Source: Archilochus colubris
Taxonomy: Eukaryota > Chordata > Aves > Apodiformes > Trochilidae
Length of the DNA stretch: 64,000 bases
Reading direction: 5' to 3'
NCBI GenBank assembly: GCA_023079485.1
Contig: CM041115.1
Location: 29,130,826-29,194,825 of the forward strand
Under the pieces are notes generated by a model, which ran no database searches, was not told the DNA's origin, and was given only the letters and a program-made list of their open reading frames with translations. The translations under genes were made by a program, and so were the position numbers. This document shows positions 46,236 through 58,912 of the stretch, in pieces (position 1 is the stretch's first letter; the number at the start of each line of letters is the position of its first letter).

Positions 46236-48478
46236 ACCAGCAGATTCATGGACACCCTACACAAGGAAGTGGTTCATGAGGCCAAACTTTTGGGATCAGG
46301 TTGGAATACTGTTACCTACATGGCCTTATCATCTGCTTTGAGACCATTTAGTCATCTCTTACCATGTATATAATCTATAAAGTTAGAAACTCTGTCTCCT
46401 GTCCTTTCCTGGACAAGACTAAATCAGATTATGTATTTATATTTGGGGTAGAAATAGAGGGTTTGGTAAAGGCAGGAATAGAAAGTGTAGAAAAATTACC
46501 CTAAAGCACAAGGGACATGTATGTGATACAGTCCTGATAGGTGGCAGACAGTTATCTGAAGCAGTGCAAGCTGAGACATCACCTAAGGTAATTCAAAGGG
46601 GCCTACTTTCCTCTTAATATTAAAAAAAATATTATTTATCCCTTCTCTTTAAGATGTTTTTTAAGAGTCCATTATCTAGGATTCTCTATTTCAGATCTGG
46701 TATACCTGTGAATTGCTTTATTCTTTTAATTTAACATCTAGCATCCAAGATTTTAAACAAAACCAAATCACCAACAAAAGAAGGCCACAAATGCCAAAAG
46801 CAGCCTCAGACTTACAAACCAAGAATCAAATCTGTAACATATAACTAACAGTCACAAAATATTGTTAAAAGGTAAAACCCAATTTATTTGAACAGCAGAT
46901 AGCTGTTTAGCTTTGAATTTTAGGGTGAGCTTGCACAGTCACTGTCTGAGATGTCCTTTAAACTTGCATCTTTCTTCCTCTAGATGGTCTTCAACACGTA
47001 ATGAAAGTAGTAATCAAAGCAAATGCAGTTAATCCTTGTGTAGGCCATAACTTTTACAGAAGTCGGGGCCAGCCGAGTCACAGCTTTCAGTTTGGTGTTG
47101 TGATGTAACAGGGATGTTGTGAGGGAACAAAGCTTCTGTGGTCATCCTATTTATATATCTGTCTTGCATAGTTATATGTATAGTTTTTAACTTTAACTTT
47201 TCTGCCAGATTACAAAGAAATACAGAAGATATATTCAAATGTAATATACAAATGCAAGTAAGATATATACAAAAAATAAAGATACTTTATGCCTTGATTC
47301 CATTATTGCCAAATGCTATCTTCATCTAGACAGACTATATGACCAAGAAGGAATTATGAAAGAAAACTGAAAACTTAAACTTTTCTAACGTAAGATTTAT
47401 AATTGAAATATTTTTTTTCTTGGTGTTAACCAGCGATATGATATGGGAAGTGATGATTAAAGACTGTGTATATTGGTGCATAAGAAAATTTGAAGAGATA
47501 CGCTCATGACAGAGTTCAGTAGGTGACAGCTGTGGTGAAGATGGAGACATTTTGGATGTTTTGTGATAGCTCCTTGACAACGCAAACTTTCCTGAGGGAG
47601 GCGTAAATGAAATATAGACGTTCTGAAGATAAGAATATAATAAAGTTTGTGAGGTAGCTTGGAGGAATCAAAGAAAACCATGCATCCCTGAGGGCAGCTT
47701 CTTAGCCTCTGTCATCTAAATATGTCATTAGAAGGACAGGGAAGACTTAGGAAGTCCTACCTGCTCCCCACCTCTATAGCTTCTGCTCTATACTGTTCTG
47801 ACTTACTGTGCACTGAAATCCTTATTTGGACTTACCTCCTGTGTCAGCAGGGAATACAAAACCAGCAATGAACAAAATCCTACTGAAGGTATGTGATAAA
47901 CTACAATCATGGCCTTGCAGCTGCTTTGCCTCAAACTTCAGTTTATTCATGTCAGTCCATTTTGAATTTATTCTCTTATCTCTCAGCCTGGGGGGGATTA
48001 AGCTTCCAGAACCTATGCTTTCCAGACTTTACAGGATAATCAAAAGGGGAAAAAAAGACTTTTGTTCTGTTCAGACAGTGTGTGTCTGACACACACTTTT
48101 ATCTTGAGACATACTTTTATCCTGAATTTGCCACCAACTCTTGCAATATGTCTTTCAAATTTTTATCCTTCCCTCCTAATATTATTGCTCTGCTGTTTGT
48201 TTTATATCTGTAGCCTCACTCATTCCTTTTTCTTCCAGCTGTGGTACTTGTTTAAGATTTTTCACAAGCTCACTGTGTTTTAGCGTCTGTCTTTTTTCAG
48301 ATATTGGGCAGACAGGGCAAAAGGACAGAAGTCTCTTCCACAATTAAGGCCTAATTAACGCCTTGATGTAACCCCTATAAAAATACTTTCACTGGTTTTG
48401 CTGTTAAAGGATACTTATTAGTTAGAGAAGCTTTGTCCAAATTGCAATTTGTAGTAACATGGCTTCTTCATTAGAATA
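46236..48478. other. Intergenic, nothing recognised
   Basis: AT-rich unique sequence without recognisable genes or transposons. Confidence 0.55.
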
Positions 48479-48551
48479 ACATATGTTGCACTAACAAAGA
48501 CATATGTACATATGTTACATGTTCATACATTATATGTTACATATGTTACAT
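48479..48551. repeat. Imperfect ATATGTTAC repeats
   Basis: ACATATGTTGCA, CATATGTACATATGTTACATG and TTATATGTTACATATGTTACATT: about four related units, rich in the palindrome CATATG. It abuts the 5' truncation point of the CR1 at 48552. Confidence 0.85.
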
Positions 48552-49282
48552 TGAGGCAGTCCCGTGCACAAATGCTGGTGGGGAGGAGAAAGGTTTGAGG
48601 ACAGGCCTGAGGAGAAGGGCTTGGGGGTGGGGGTGGACAAAATAATTCACATGTGCAATTGCAGCCCAGAAAGCCAACTATGCCTTGGGCTGCATCAAAC
48701 GAAGAATAAAAAAACAGTCAAAGAAGGTGGCTGTCCCCTTCTACTCTACTTTTATGAGATCCCACCTGGAGTACTGTAACCAGTTCTGGAGTCTCCAACA
48801 TAAGAAGGACACAGACCTTCTGGAACATGTCCAGAAGAGACCCACTAAAATGATCAAAGGGATGGAGCACCTCTTCTGTGAAGACAGGCTGAAGAAGTTG
48901 GTATTTTTCAGCCTGGGGAAGAGAAGGCTCTGAGGTGATTTTATAGCTACTTTCCAACATCTGAAGGGGCCTAAAGGAAAGCTGGAATAGGGCTTTTTAC
49001 ATGGTCATGTAGTAAAAGGACAGGGGGAAATGGTTCAAAACTTGAAGGGGGGAGATTTAGGTTAGACATTAAGAAGAAATTCTTTCCTTTGAAGGTAGTG
49101 AGACACTGGAACAGGTTGCCCATGGAAGTTGTAGCTGCCCCCTCCCTGAAGTCTTCAAGGGCAGGTTGAATAAGGCCTTGATCAACTTTGTGTTGTGGAA
49201 GGTGCCCCTACCCATGAAGGGGAGCTGGAACTAAATGGTCTTTAAAGTCCCTTCCAATCCTAGCCATTCTGTGATTCTGTGT
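48552..49282 (+). mobile_element. CR1 LINE 3' end with ORF2 C-terminal remnant
   Basis: Forward CR1. After a stretch encoding a KGLGVGVDK-like segment it has a piece at 48685-48933 reading MRSHLEYCNQFWSLQHKKDT, then VQKRPTKMIKGMEHL and LKKLVFFSLGKRRL, the C-terminal ORF2 blocks. These are followed by a 3' UTR with GAACAGGTTGCCCATGGAAG, ending in TTCTGTGATTCTGTG terminal repeats at about 49268-49282. A frameshift separates the first segment from the rest. It belongs to a different subfamily from the copy at 24481 (only about half the residues agree by eye). Confidence 0.93.
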
Positions 49283-51432
49283 TACGACAGAACTTGATCT
49301 ATTTTTGCATATGGTTATTTTTATCCAGAAAATCTGAGATCACTGCAAGCAATAAAATTAAAGCCCTCTATTAGACAAAGCTCACCAGGTTCACTACTAC
49401 TAGATTAATTTCTCTGTAGGAATCTCAGTTTTGATCCAGAGATTATCTTGTGTCATTATCACAGCTTAACTATAGAACTTTTCTGAGGAACTAGAGAAAA
49501 TTAATTAACTAATTAGCACATGCCTTTAAGAAAGTATCCACCCTATCCATCCACAATACCTGGCACAACAGCTTTTGATATGTTGGTACGTGCATTTGAA
49601 CTGCAGTCATGTTAAAGTGTAGTGATTGTGTGTAAATGCTGAAACACTTGTGCAGTTTTTTTCTATCAAAAAGGAATTCACTGCTAAATAAAATTTCCTC
49701 TTATGATCTAAAATTAAAATGGAAGCAAACATTTGTATCATCATAAATAGGCAAAGTGATGAGATTCTCAATAGCTAACTCTTGTTTACAGCTCTTTTGG
49801 GAAGCTCTTTTGGGGACTTGGTTAAATAGAAAGACATACTAAATTAATTTCTGTTTTCACTTTCATCCAGGGTTTAACTGGAGTCCCTAAAATAATACTT
49901 ATTTTGAAGAAATGTCTCTGGAATATTCCCTGCTCAACATCAAAGGAAAAGTTACTGGTACCTGTTCTTCTGAAAGCAAGTTTGAACCTTGAGTTTGTTA
50001 AATAGAATAGCGTAAGAGAATAGGGTTAGGTTTGTATGATGGTCACCTGAAAATATGTTGCTGTACTTCAGGATATAAAATATACATATAATTCCTAGAA
50101 TCATACAGCAAATGAATACACTTACTCATGCTGAGTAGGACCAATTTATGTTGTCAGCAGGGCTACACCCGACCAAAGTTTCAGTGTCTCTAAGGAGTGA
50201 GGATCCTAGTTTCTCTAAGCAGTCCCCTTTGATGGTTTGAGTATCATCACTGTAAAACATTTCTGATGGCAGACAGGACTTTCCCGTGCTGCTCATCTTT
50301 TTATGCATCTGGGTACTTCAGGATTTGTCTGTTTCCCAGTTGTCTGAATTATACTATGTTGCTAAGATCTCTCTTGGTCCTCTTTCCTTCTGAATGAGAA
50401 AGAATTTTTCTCATTGCCTCAATCTCTTCTTATACAGCATGAAGCTTCCTCATAATCGTGTCACTAAAATAAATTAAATAATGTGAGATTGGTATAATCT
50501 AAGGCTGAGAGCAAAAGTAAGATAACCAGATCATGTTAAATGTTCATGAACATAGCATTTATGAGCTCCTGTAAGCATTGTAAATGATCTGCCACTTTTA
50601 AGAAAATGCAGATATTTTTTCTTGATTTAGGTGAATTATTCTGATAAATGTTATCGTTGCTTTTCGAGAATTTTTTTTTCTCCTACATAAAACCATGCAG
50701 GCATTTATTTTTTACCTTTCTCTTTACCTTTTTTTTGTAGCATTTCAATGAAGTATATGGCTACAGATTAAAAACTTCAGAAATAGATTTATCCTGTGTC
50801 CTGGAGCACTACAACACTACCACATTAAGATTTTCTCAGTCCATAAAATCTAATAGTGTCTTCTCACCTACTGTATTTCTCATTTCTTACACTAAAAAAG
50901 TAATTTGACAATCAAGATTCCAAAAATGTTTAATGTTTAAAAATTCTTTCCAACATTCTTATTTTTTATTACAAAATTGTAACTGCAGCTTTTGCTGTAG
51001 GTTTTGAAAATATTTTCAGCTGTGAGTTATAAGAAGCTAGGGAAATGGAAAAGACTTGGACATATACAACCTTACTATAGAAAATTATAAGATGTTTTTT
51101 GAAAAAGCATTGCAAATTAAGCACTTTTGTGATCCTGGGAATTCTTTGGTTTAGCTCCATTTCAAAGGAACCTAGCAAAACATTTTTGTCAGCTTCTCAT
51201 TTTGAGGTGTAAATAATCCTGAATTTATGAAATTATCAGAGGTAAATACTAAGATATACAGGTCTTTAATACTGTACCACTAATGAAGTGTTTGATTGCT
51301 ATAATTTATTTGTTTTTCTAGAACGGATCGCAAAATATCAGCAGGTCAAATGCCAGGATATTTCAAATTTTCAGATGGTAGGTTGCTACATTAGTACATT
51401 ACAGTCAAAGTTTTTGTCTATCTGTTTTGTTA

Positions 51433-51443
51433 CCCCCCCCCCC
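51433..51443. repeat. C11 homopolymer
   Basis: Eleven C residues followed by GG. Unusual in this AT-rich sequence. Confidence 0.95.
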
Positions 51444-51959
51444 GGTGTGCTGACAAATGAGATATAGCAACGATAGTAGGAATAACTATTAGGGTCAAAT
51501 CATGCATTTCTAATACTTTCTCTGGACTAGAAGAATGAAAATGAAGATTTTGTAAGACTAATAAACTTCATCAAGAATCCCCTTTATAGAAAGAAACTGG
51601 AAACTGTTACAGTCAAAAGAGGACTTGACAGAATTATAGAAAAAGATACAGGGCACATGAATTCCTCACTGAAATTAACATGAAATTTCATTTTCTGAAT
51701 AAAACTAAACTGGAAAAAGCAAAAATAAAAAAAAATGTTTTTTTTAGAAACCATCAAGTTTGATTCAAAATTGGATGGCCAAGGGTAGTGTCAATATACT
51801 CCTATCCTCATTTAGGTTAGGTTATGTCTTGGCAAGTATATTTATGCAATTCATGACTTGCAGACAAAAATGAGATATACATGTTGAAGTTCATTTGTTT
51901 TTTAAAAAAATTATTATGAAACCACTTTTGCTCCATTTCTAACAGGATCTTATCCCATT

Positions 51960-52150
51960 TAAATGTTTCATTTTTATATTAAATTACACTATGTATTATT
52001 ATACTGTCTTGTGTTTATATTTATTATATGATACATTATCATATTACACTATATTACATTATTTATTACATTATGGTTATTGTATTTATTGTATTATGTT
52101 TATTATATGATGATAATACTATGTTATAGTAATAATTTAATATAATTTTA
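51960..52150. repeat. AT-rich ATTAT/TATTA low-complexity block
   Basis: Repeated ATTACACTATATTACATTATTTATTA-like units with TTTATTATATGAT variants. Degenerate, with no fixed period. Confidence 0.8.
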
Positions 52151-55100
52151 AAACATGAAGAGGCTTATCCTTCTGGAGTTATTTATCCTTCCTTTCCTAC
52201 CAGAATGCATGCATGTTTCACTCAAGGTTGTGCTTAGGAAAAACTGTTAAAATGGGAAGTACTTTTTCTGTTGCTTTCCAACAGAAAATGTTGTTTTGAT
52301 TCACACCAGAGATTTGAGGTTTTGATTCATATCAGAGAGTAGTCAGTAAACCCATTTTGGAATAAAAAAATAGTATTTCTTATCTACATAAATATCAAGT
52401 CTACCAAAATGATTGAAAATTCCATAAAGAAAGTCCTTCACTAGCATAAAGAATTTTGCAGAAAGGTGTCCAAAACCTACTGGTTTTGTGATAACATGTA
52501 ACACAGACAATTGGCCTAATTAATTTTATTTTTAGGAGCAGAGTATTCAGTGTTTCTAAACATACTGATCAATTATTTCTAAAGATATTAAAAATTAAAC
52601 TAAGTTTCCAAAAATTTGTCTTGCTCACTGTTTTCTCCATTTGTGAATGTAAATAAAACATACTCTATTTTGCGAAAATTGCTTTTAAGGACAAATATCT
52701 TGCAAAGAAGTGCATGTAAATGCATCAAGTTTTGGAAATTGTAATTGGTCAACAGATCTGAATATCTGATTTTTCTTAAATATCACAGATTAGCAATCTA
52801 TATTTTGTAACAGGGGAATTTGTGTCTATGATTTCTAATTAACAAAACTTCTCATTGGCCAGTCTGGCATTTTTCAGAGCTTAGAAGTAAAAAAAAACCC
52901 ACCATCTCATCTGACAATCAGATTTGGACATATACATGGATATTTGTATATACTTAACATCACAATATGCTTATGCATATGTGCATATTGTTTTCTTGTT
53001 ATCAAATATGGGTCTATCCTATACATCCATTTAAAAAATCAAACAAATTTATTGCAAAGATAACTTTACAGGGAAGGAAAAGTACATTATGAAGTGAATT
53101 TTGTAATGCAGAACTTTAAGAAATTGGGAGTTTACAAGCTCTTTCACTTCCTTGGGGTAGAAATTTAAGGGCTCTTAACACTACCTTTAAGTGTTTATTT
53201 AATTAAATTAATTTAGCTGTGCAAACACTAATCCTGAAAATTTAATATGCTATCATTACCTCCAAGAAGATTAAATTTTGGTGGACCCCAAATCTATACA
53301 TCAGAATTTACCCAGAAAACCAGAAAATGCACAAAGGTTTTACACTTATCTAACAAAATAATATTACTTTGTAGCCACAGTCCCATTTTGGAAATTAAAG
53401 AAATAGTATATTACACAGGGACTAGAGCTGAGCTATAACCAAGATAAATCTCCATGTATGAATATTCAAGGAATTGAAGGGTTCTTAGACACAGCAAGAA
53501 TCTGTGAGATTTATTTTAGAGATTTTTGAACTTTTTTACTTAAGTCTCTTCATATTTTTTTCTTTTATAGATATATATATTTTTTTCACTTAAAGGTGAT
53601 CTTAGTGCCTGTGTAAACAATGCTAAATATATGTAGTGTGCTAACAAATTAATCTTAACTTTATTTTTCATCCTCTAGACTCGAGCCAAACTTCTTGGGG
53701 TTCAGTGTCACAGTTCACTTAGACTAATGCAGGTCAAGATTCATTTTTATGAGATCTATATGAATATTAGGTATATAGATCCCAAGATATTCAATGACAT
53801 CAGTTTCCCAATTAACATTCGGCTTTACAAAGTGAGATATAAAGTACCCTACATGAACTTACAGCTGTACAACTTTATTACAAGTTTATTTTATGGTGCA
53901 CAGTTTCTTTCATTAATAAGATCACAAAACTTAGAGGGAGAGAGAGTAGAGACAGTAGAAATTTTAGGGTCAGACAATTTAGTCATTCCTAGAGTATGAA
54001 ATTCTACACCCTTCATCATATTGTGTGGCCGGTGGAGAACTATAAGACATGGAACTATAAGACAAGAAAAGAAAGTAATAGTTGGTGAATTATTTTTTAA
54101 ATGAGCAACAATATGTGAAAAAATATGTAGCAATATTTAGTTTCTATGCACTTTAATAAGTTCTATACACTTTTTTTCCAGTCGTATCTGCTTTTGGTTA
54201 ATATATACACCACTCACTCTTTTTAGCTGTGTTTAGAATCATTAAGCAAATTTGTGTTATAAAAAAGAAAAGTTACAATATTCTAATGCATTAGGATGCA
54301 AATCTGAATTTCCTCAAGAAACCAATGGTCCCATAAGAGTTGATGCACAAGCTGGAATGAATTTACACAGCCTGCAGATGGGGAAGTTTGATGGAGAAAG
54401 ATTGTTGTGGCTACATATATTGCTACATACATGTTATTCTGTGGCATCTATTTGGTTTCTGACAAATTTACTTGCAAGTGAAACACAATCCTGCACAAAA
54501 GCAGAAGACTAAACTAACATGGAGTGGAGAGCAATGTGTTTGTTTCCTGTCTGCCACCTTATTTTTGAGAAAATTTTTTTTGAGTATTCAGGGCAAAAAT
54601 TCTCATGAGCACATATATAAAATGAAACGAGGGGAAAACATTCTTGGTAGAACTCCATCATCTGCAACACTTGAAATCCTATTGCTTTGTAACTTTATCA
54701 GGTCTAATAGTCATACAGACTGAATTACATTGACCCATACAAATGGATGTCAGAGGGAGATATTTCTTAGGTAACAAAAATTGGTACAGAGTTGCTCCTG
54801 GCTTTTACAAAATGCCAGACTTTGTGAGGAACTGAAATATATCTCATGACCTAAAATATTTATGGGCAGAAGCACTACTTCTATACAAAGGTCATCAGGC
54901 AGCCTATATTTGCAGCCAGTTTAGCAGCTTAGTGCTTGCCTCCAGATTGCAGCACAATTTAACATCTCAATGATGCACTGGCCATCCAGGAGGTATTTCA
55001 AAGTAAACATCTGTTGACATACTTCGGGAATCATCTGTTGATGGACACCTTTCCAATAAGCATGGAAATAATAATGATGATTTTAAAATAATCAAATGAG

Positions 55101-56009
55101 AAACACTTAGCTGAAATGAAATTTTGGTGTTTCTTTGTGCAGTGCGCTTCACTGGCCCAAACTGCAGTTCTTGGAGATTTCTGTACACAATCGAATTATA
55201 TTTCAGATTAAAAGTGAAAGGAAAAAATTCAAGACCATATATCTATCTGTATCTTTTCCAAACATAAATATACTCCAGAAATTAATTTAATGATATTTCA
55301 TATCATAGCATTTAGCTATTTTTAAAATTCAAGACTAAAATAATTCCTGATTAATTTGTTTGCATTTTAAATACTGATTTTGAAAGACCAATTGTTAAGG
55401 CAAAATATTTTTAATAACGGTCCATTTTTGTAATGCTTTATGTATTTATTAAGTTGCATTATTCCAATAATTTCTGCTGAAATCAATGAAATCAGATTTA
55501 TTTTTACATTATATTAATTTTATTCTGAAAAATAATAGAATATTCAGACACATCTTACCATCATGTAATCCAAATGAGATAGTTTGTCTAAAATTCTGGA
55601 TTTCATTAAAATAACACCGCATCCTTTTCTAGAACTATAGAATTAAAACAACATTTCTGTTATCATTACAGGTGAAATGATGATTCCATTGCAAATACAA
55701 AGACTTAGGAAACCAGTGTTGCTGATGTCTCAGGCTATCCAACAATAATGTAATTCAATGACCCATAGTAGTATAAGTGTCAAAAAGCTTATGTTGGTTT
55801 ATGGAAATAGATTTCCTTCCCTCTTTTTTTTAAATCTTTTGTTCTTTGGTCACAGGTTATACTGGTTGGAGGTTTTTTTCCTGGTGGATTTATGGTTTCC
55901 ATTATGTTCTTTAATACTAGAACACCTTAAAAACTCAGTTGCCATAGCAATTTACTCCAATAGGATTGAATCCTTTTCAGAAGTTTTCTGGTTTGAGAGC
56001 ACCAAGACA

Positions 56010-57370
56010 GAATACCCCTGGGCCTTCAGTATAGCAGCTGTGCACACTGACAGTATCAAGCAGCTGTCTATCTTGCCTGGGCTCTCAGATGGCCCTTCCA
56101 TTGTGGGCCTGATGAAGGTGAAGGAACAATAGGTGCCAACAGCATCCAACGTATCCATCACCGGCAATACCAAACAAACAGAGACACCCTGCTTCCTATA
56201 CAGCACCTGGTGTGCCAATTTGAGAACCAAGGAGTCATCAGCAAAACTCACTCACCCTTAAACAGTCCAGTAACACTAGTGAAGAATTCTGATGGGGAAT
56301 GGAGATTAACTGTGGACTGCTGTGGCTTGAATAAAGTAACACCACTGAGTGCTGTGGTACCTGAGATGTTGGAACTCCAGTATAAGCTGGAGTCCAAGGA
56401 AGCAAAGTGGTATGCCACGATTAATATTGCTAATGCTTTTTTTCCCTTTTCCTTGCTGGCAGAGTGCAGACCACAATTTACTTTCTCCTGGAGGGGAATC
56501 CAGCATACCTGATATCGACTGCCACAGGGGTGGAAGCACAGCCCAACTATCTGCCACGGACTGATCCAAACTGCACTGTAGAAGGATGAGGATCCAGAGC
56601 ATCTTCAGTGCATCTATGGTAACATTGTACAGGGAGACACAGCAGATGAAATACTTGAAAAAAGGAAAAAGACAACTTCTGTTGGAAGCTGGGTTTGCCA
56701 TTAAGAGAAGTCAGGTTAAAGGACCTGACAAAGAGGTACATAATTCCTGGGAATTAAATGGCAAGATGGATGACGTTATGTTCGTATGGATGTGGTAAGA
56801 TAACAGCCATGTCTCTACCTGCCGGTAAAAGGGAGATATGGGCCTTCTTGGGTGTTGTAGGTTTTTGGAGGATGAATATTCCATCATATACTGACATTGT
56901 GAAGCATCTCTATAAAGTAACTTGGAAAACAAAAAATTTTGTATGGGGCCCTGAACAAGTACAAGCATTTGAACAGATACAATGAGGAATTAATTGTACA
57001 CGCCATGGCCCTGGGACCTGTCCAAAAAGACCAGAGATAAAAATGTGCTCTGCACTGAAGCAGGGGTTGATGGTCTTACCTGGAGCCTCTGGCAGAAAAC
57101 ACCAACAGAGACTAGAGGGCATCTCCTAGGATTCTGCAGTTGGGGTTTTAGAGGTTCAGAAGCCAATTACACTTCCAAAGAAAGGGAGATACTGGCTGCT
57201 TATGAAGGAGTTAGAACTGCCTCAGAAATCATTTGCACCGAGGTACAGCTCCTCCTGGTGGCACAAGTACCCGTCCTGTCCTGGATGTACAAGTGGAAGG
57301 TACCATCCACTCATGCCATTAATGATACCTGGAGTAAGCGGATTGCCCTAATAACACAGAGAGCATGAAC
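56010..57370 (+). pseudogene. ERV-L-like reverse transcriptase remnant
   Basis: Retroviral reverse transcriptase, which copies viral RNA to DNA, here inactivated. Blocks seen are WAFSIAAVHTDSIKQLS, GEWRLTVDCCGLNKVTP, ATINIANAFFPF, RLPQGWKHSPT and LEAGFAIKRS, then the connection region to about 57370 with SLWQKTPTETRG and EREILAAYEGV. Damage seen: a stop at 56510-56512 (TGA); a stop at 56579-56581 (TAG); a frame change in the A-rich stretch near 56655-56670; another before 56760; and one near 56985. The motif A catalytic position (56423-56425) encodes Asn, and the YxDD position (56609-56620) reads C-I-Y-G, so all three catalytic Asp are lost. Confidence 0.85.
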
Positions 57371-57960
57371 AGGGAGCCTCAATCACTTGGGCATTGTGGA
57401 AGTAATCACAAATTGGCCAGAGGGAACAACATTTGTGATGCCACCAGAAGAGGCAGTGCCTTGTGCAAAGGAAGCCCCCCAAATATAAAGACCTCTCAGA
57501 TCAGGACAAAAACTATGCTCTTTTCACTGGTGGATCCTGTCATCTTGTAGGGAACCTGTGGAGATGGAAAGGTGCAGTATGGAACCCTACTTGACAGGTT
57601 GTAGAAGCAAAGGAGGGAGAAGGTTAATCAAGCCAATATGCCAAGATCAAACCCATCCAAATTGCCCTAGGAATTGCTGAGAGAGAGAAATGTTCAATAC
57701 TTTACTTGTACACTGATTCCTGGATGGTAGCTAATGTCTTATGGGGGTGGTTGAAAAAAGTGGAAGCAGGATAACTGGCAGAAAAAGTAGAAACCAGTTT
57801 GGGCAGCTGACCTATGGTAGAATATTGCTGCCCAACTGAATAATTTAGCGGTGAAGGTGAGTCATGTAGATGCTCACATGCCTGAAAACAGGGTTACTGA
57901 GGAGCAAAGAAACAAACATCGGGTGGGCCAAGCTGCTAATATTTTCTAAATAGATTTATA
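57371..57960 (+). pseudogene. ERV-L-like RNase H remnant
   Basis: RNase H part of pol, which degrades the RNA strand of the hybrid. ALFTGGS at about 57517-57537 corresponds to the first catalytic motif, in which the Asp codon reads GGT (Gly) at 57529-57531. YTDSWMVAN at about 57709-57735 keeps its Asp, and SHVDAHMPE near 57862-57888 is the C-terminal block. The reading frame has several shifts and a stop near 57770. Identification rests on block order between reverse transcriptase and integrase. Confidence 0.75.
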
Positions 57961-58857
57961 TTGGGACCACAAAGGTGAGTTATTCTTAGCTCAGTGACCC
58001 CATGAAACGTCTCATCATCAAGGAAGAGATGGAACATAAATATTGGCCAGAGACTGAGGGGTGGATTTAGCAATGGATATTATCAGCCAAGTTATCCACA
58101 AGTGTAATACTGGTGCTGCTATTAAGCAGGCCAGAAAATCAAAACCTTTGTGGTACGAGGGACACTGGCTTAAATATAAATACAGAGAGGCCTGGCAGAC
58201 GGATTATATTACCCTACCTCAAACCCACCGGAGTAAGTGCTATGTGCTTACAATGGTCCAAGCACCGGATGGATGGAAACATACCCAGTGCTTCATGCCA
58301 CTGCCCACAGTAACATTCTAGGTATTGAAAGGCAAATTTTATGGCCTCATGGAACACCAGAGAGAACTGAGTCAGACAATGGGTCTCATTTCAAAAACAA
58401 TCTAATAACTCCTTGGGACAAAGAGCATGGTATAGAGTTGATCTATCAAATTCCTTGCCATTCACCAGCCTGCGGAAAGACTGAATATTATAATGACTTG
58501 CTAAAAACCAACCTGAAAGCAATAGGTAGTAGAGTCTTCAAAAACTGGGACAAACACTTATCACAAGCTGCCTGGCTAGTTAATAACAGAGGATCAATCA
58601 ATAAATCAATCAATCAAGCTGGCTCTGCCCAGTCAGAGTTCTTACATTGCAGTTGATGGGTATAAAGTCCCTGTTGTATGCAAAAAGAATCTACTTGGAA
58701 AAAATGTATGGATTTCTTCAACCCTGGGCGAAGGCAAACCTATCTGTGGGGTTGCCTCTGTGCAAGGCCCTGGATACTCCTGGTGGGTAATGCAGGAAAA
58801 TGGTGATGTCCAGCATGTGCCAGAAGGTAATTTAATCCTAGATGAAAAGACTTAAGC
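57961..58857 (+). pseudogene. ERV-L-like integrase remnant
   Basis: Integrase, the enzyme that inserts proviral DNA. The zinc-binding HHCC region has HETSHH near 58003-58020 and IHKCNTGAA at 58094-58120, where the second Cys of CxxC is Gly (58112-58114). The core shows the D,D-35-E triad: Asp in WQTDYI (58202-58204), Asp in ESDNGSHF (58375-58377) and Glu in GKTEYYN (58483-58485), with exactly 35 residues between the last two. A frame change near 58265-58300 separates the first Asp from the other two. The C-terminal part is visible to about 58855 (VPEGNLILDEKT then stop). Confidence 0.85.
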
Positions 58858-58882
58858 ACATGGTAATGAATAAGGAGTAGAT

Positions 58883-58912
58883 TGTCCTGGTTTGAGAGGA
58901 CAAGGATAGAAA
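58883..58912 (+). mobile_element. Possible start of ERV-L 3' LTR
   Basis: TGTCCTGGTTTGAGAGGACAAGGATAGA begins 28 bases after the end of pol. From established knowledge, many avian ERV-L LTRs begin TGTCCTGGTTT. The resemblance fades after roughly 30 bases, so the LTR seems truncated or heavily mutated, and no matching CA end was found. Confidence 0.5.

Larger units (their letters stand above)
49283..55984. other. Unique AT-rich DNA; no confirmed gene
   Basis: No coding gene or transposon recognised over 6.7 kb. It contains a C11 run at 51433-51443, an extremely AT-rich block at about 51,960-52,150, and two splice-like candidate exons discussed as a finding. Confidence 0.55.
55985..58882 (+). 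mobile_element. ERV-L-like endogenous retrovirus, pol region, decayed
   Basis: About 2.9 kb of retroviral pol in the order end of protease/start of reverse transcriptase, RNase H, integrase, all on the + strand but spread over three frames with stops. The residues match the avian ERV-L (class III, spuma-like) pol pattern known from many bird genomes. No gag upstream and no env downstream were recognised; ERV-L elements usually lack env. The last pol frame closes near 58855, followed by a weak purine stretch (AATAAGGAGTAG) and then an LTR-like TG at 58883. The 5' boundary is uncertain and no 5' LTR was recognised. Confidence 0.88.

Noticed and set aside
48479..48551. Short repeats as a CRISPR array or satellite
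   Set aside because: Units are imperfect, about 10 bases, without regular spacers, in vertebrate DNA.
55758..55984. Plus-strand frame leading into the ERV pol, with a hydrophobic stretch
   Set aside because: Only the part after about 55985 resembles pol. The earlier residues are unrelated AT-rich translation and not a signal peptide.
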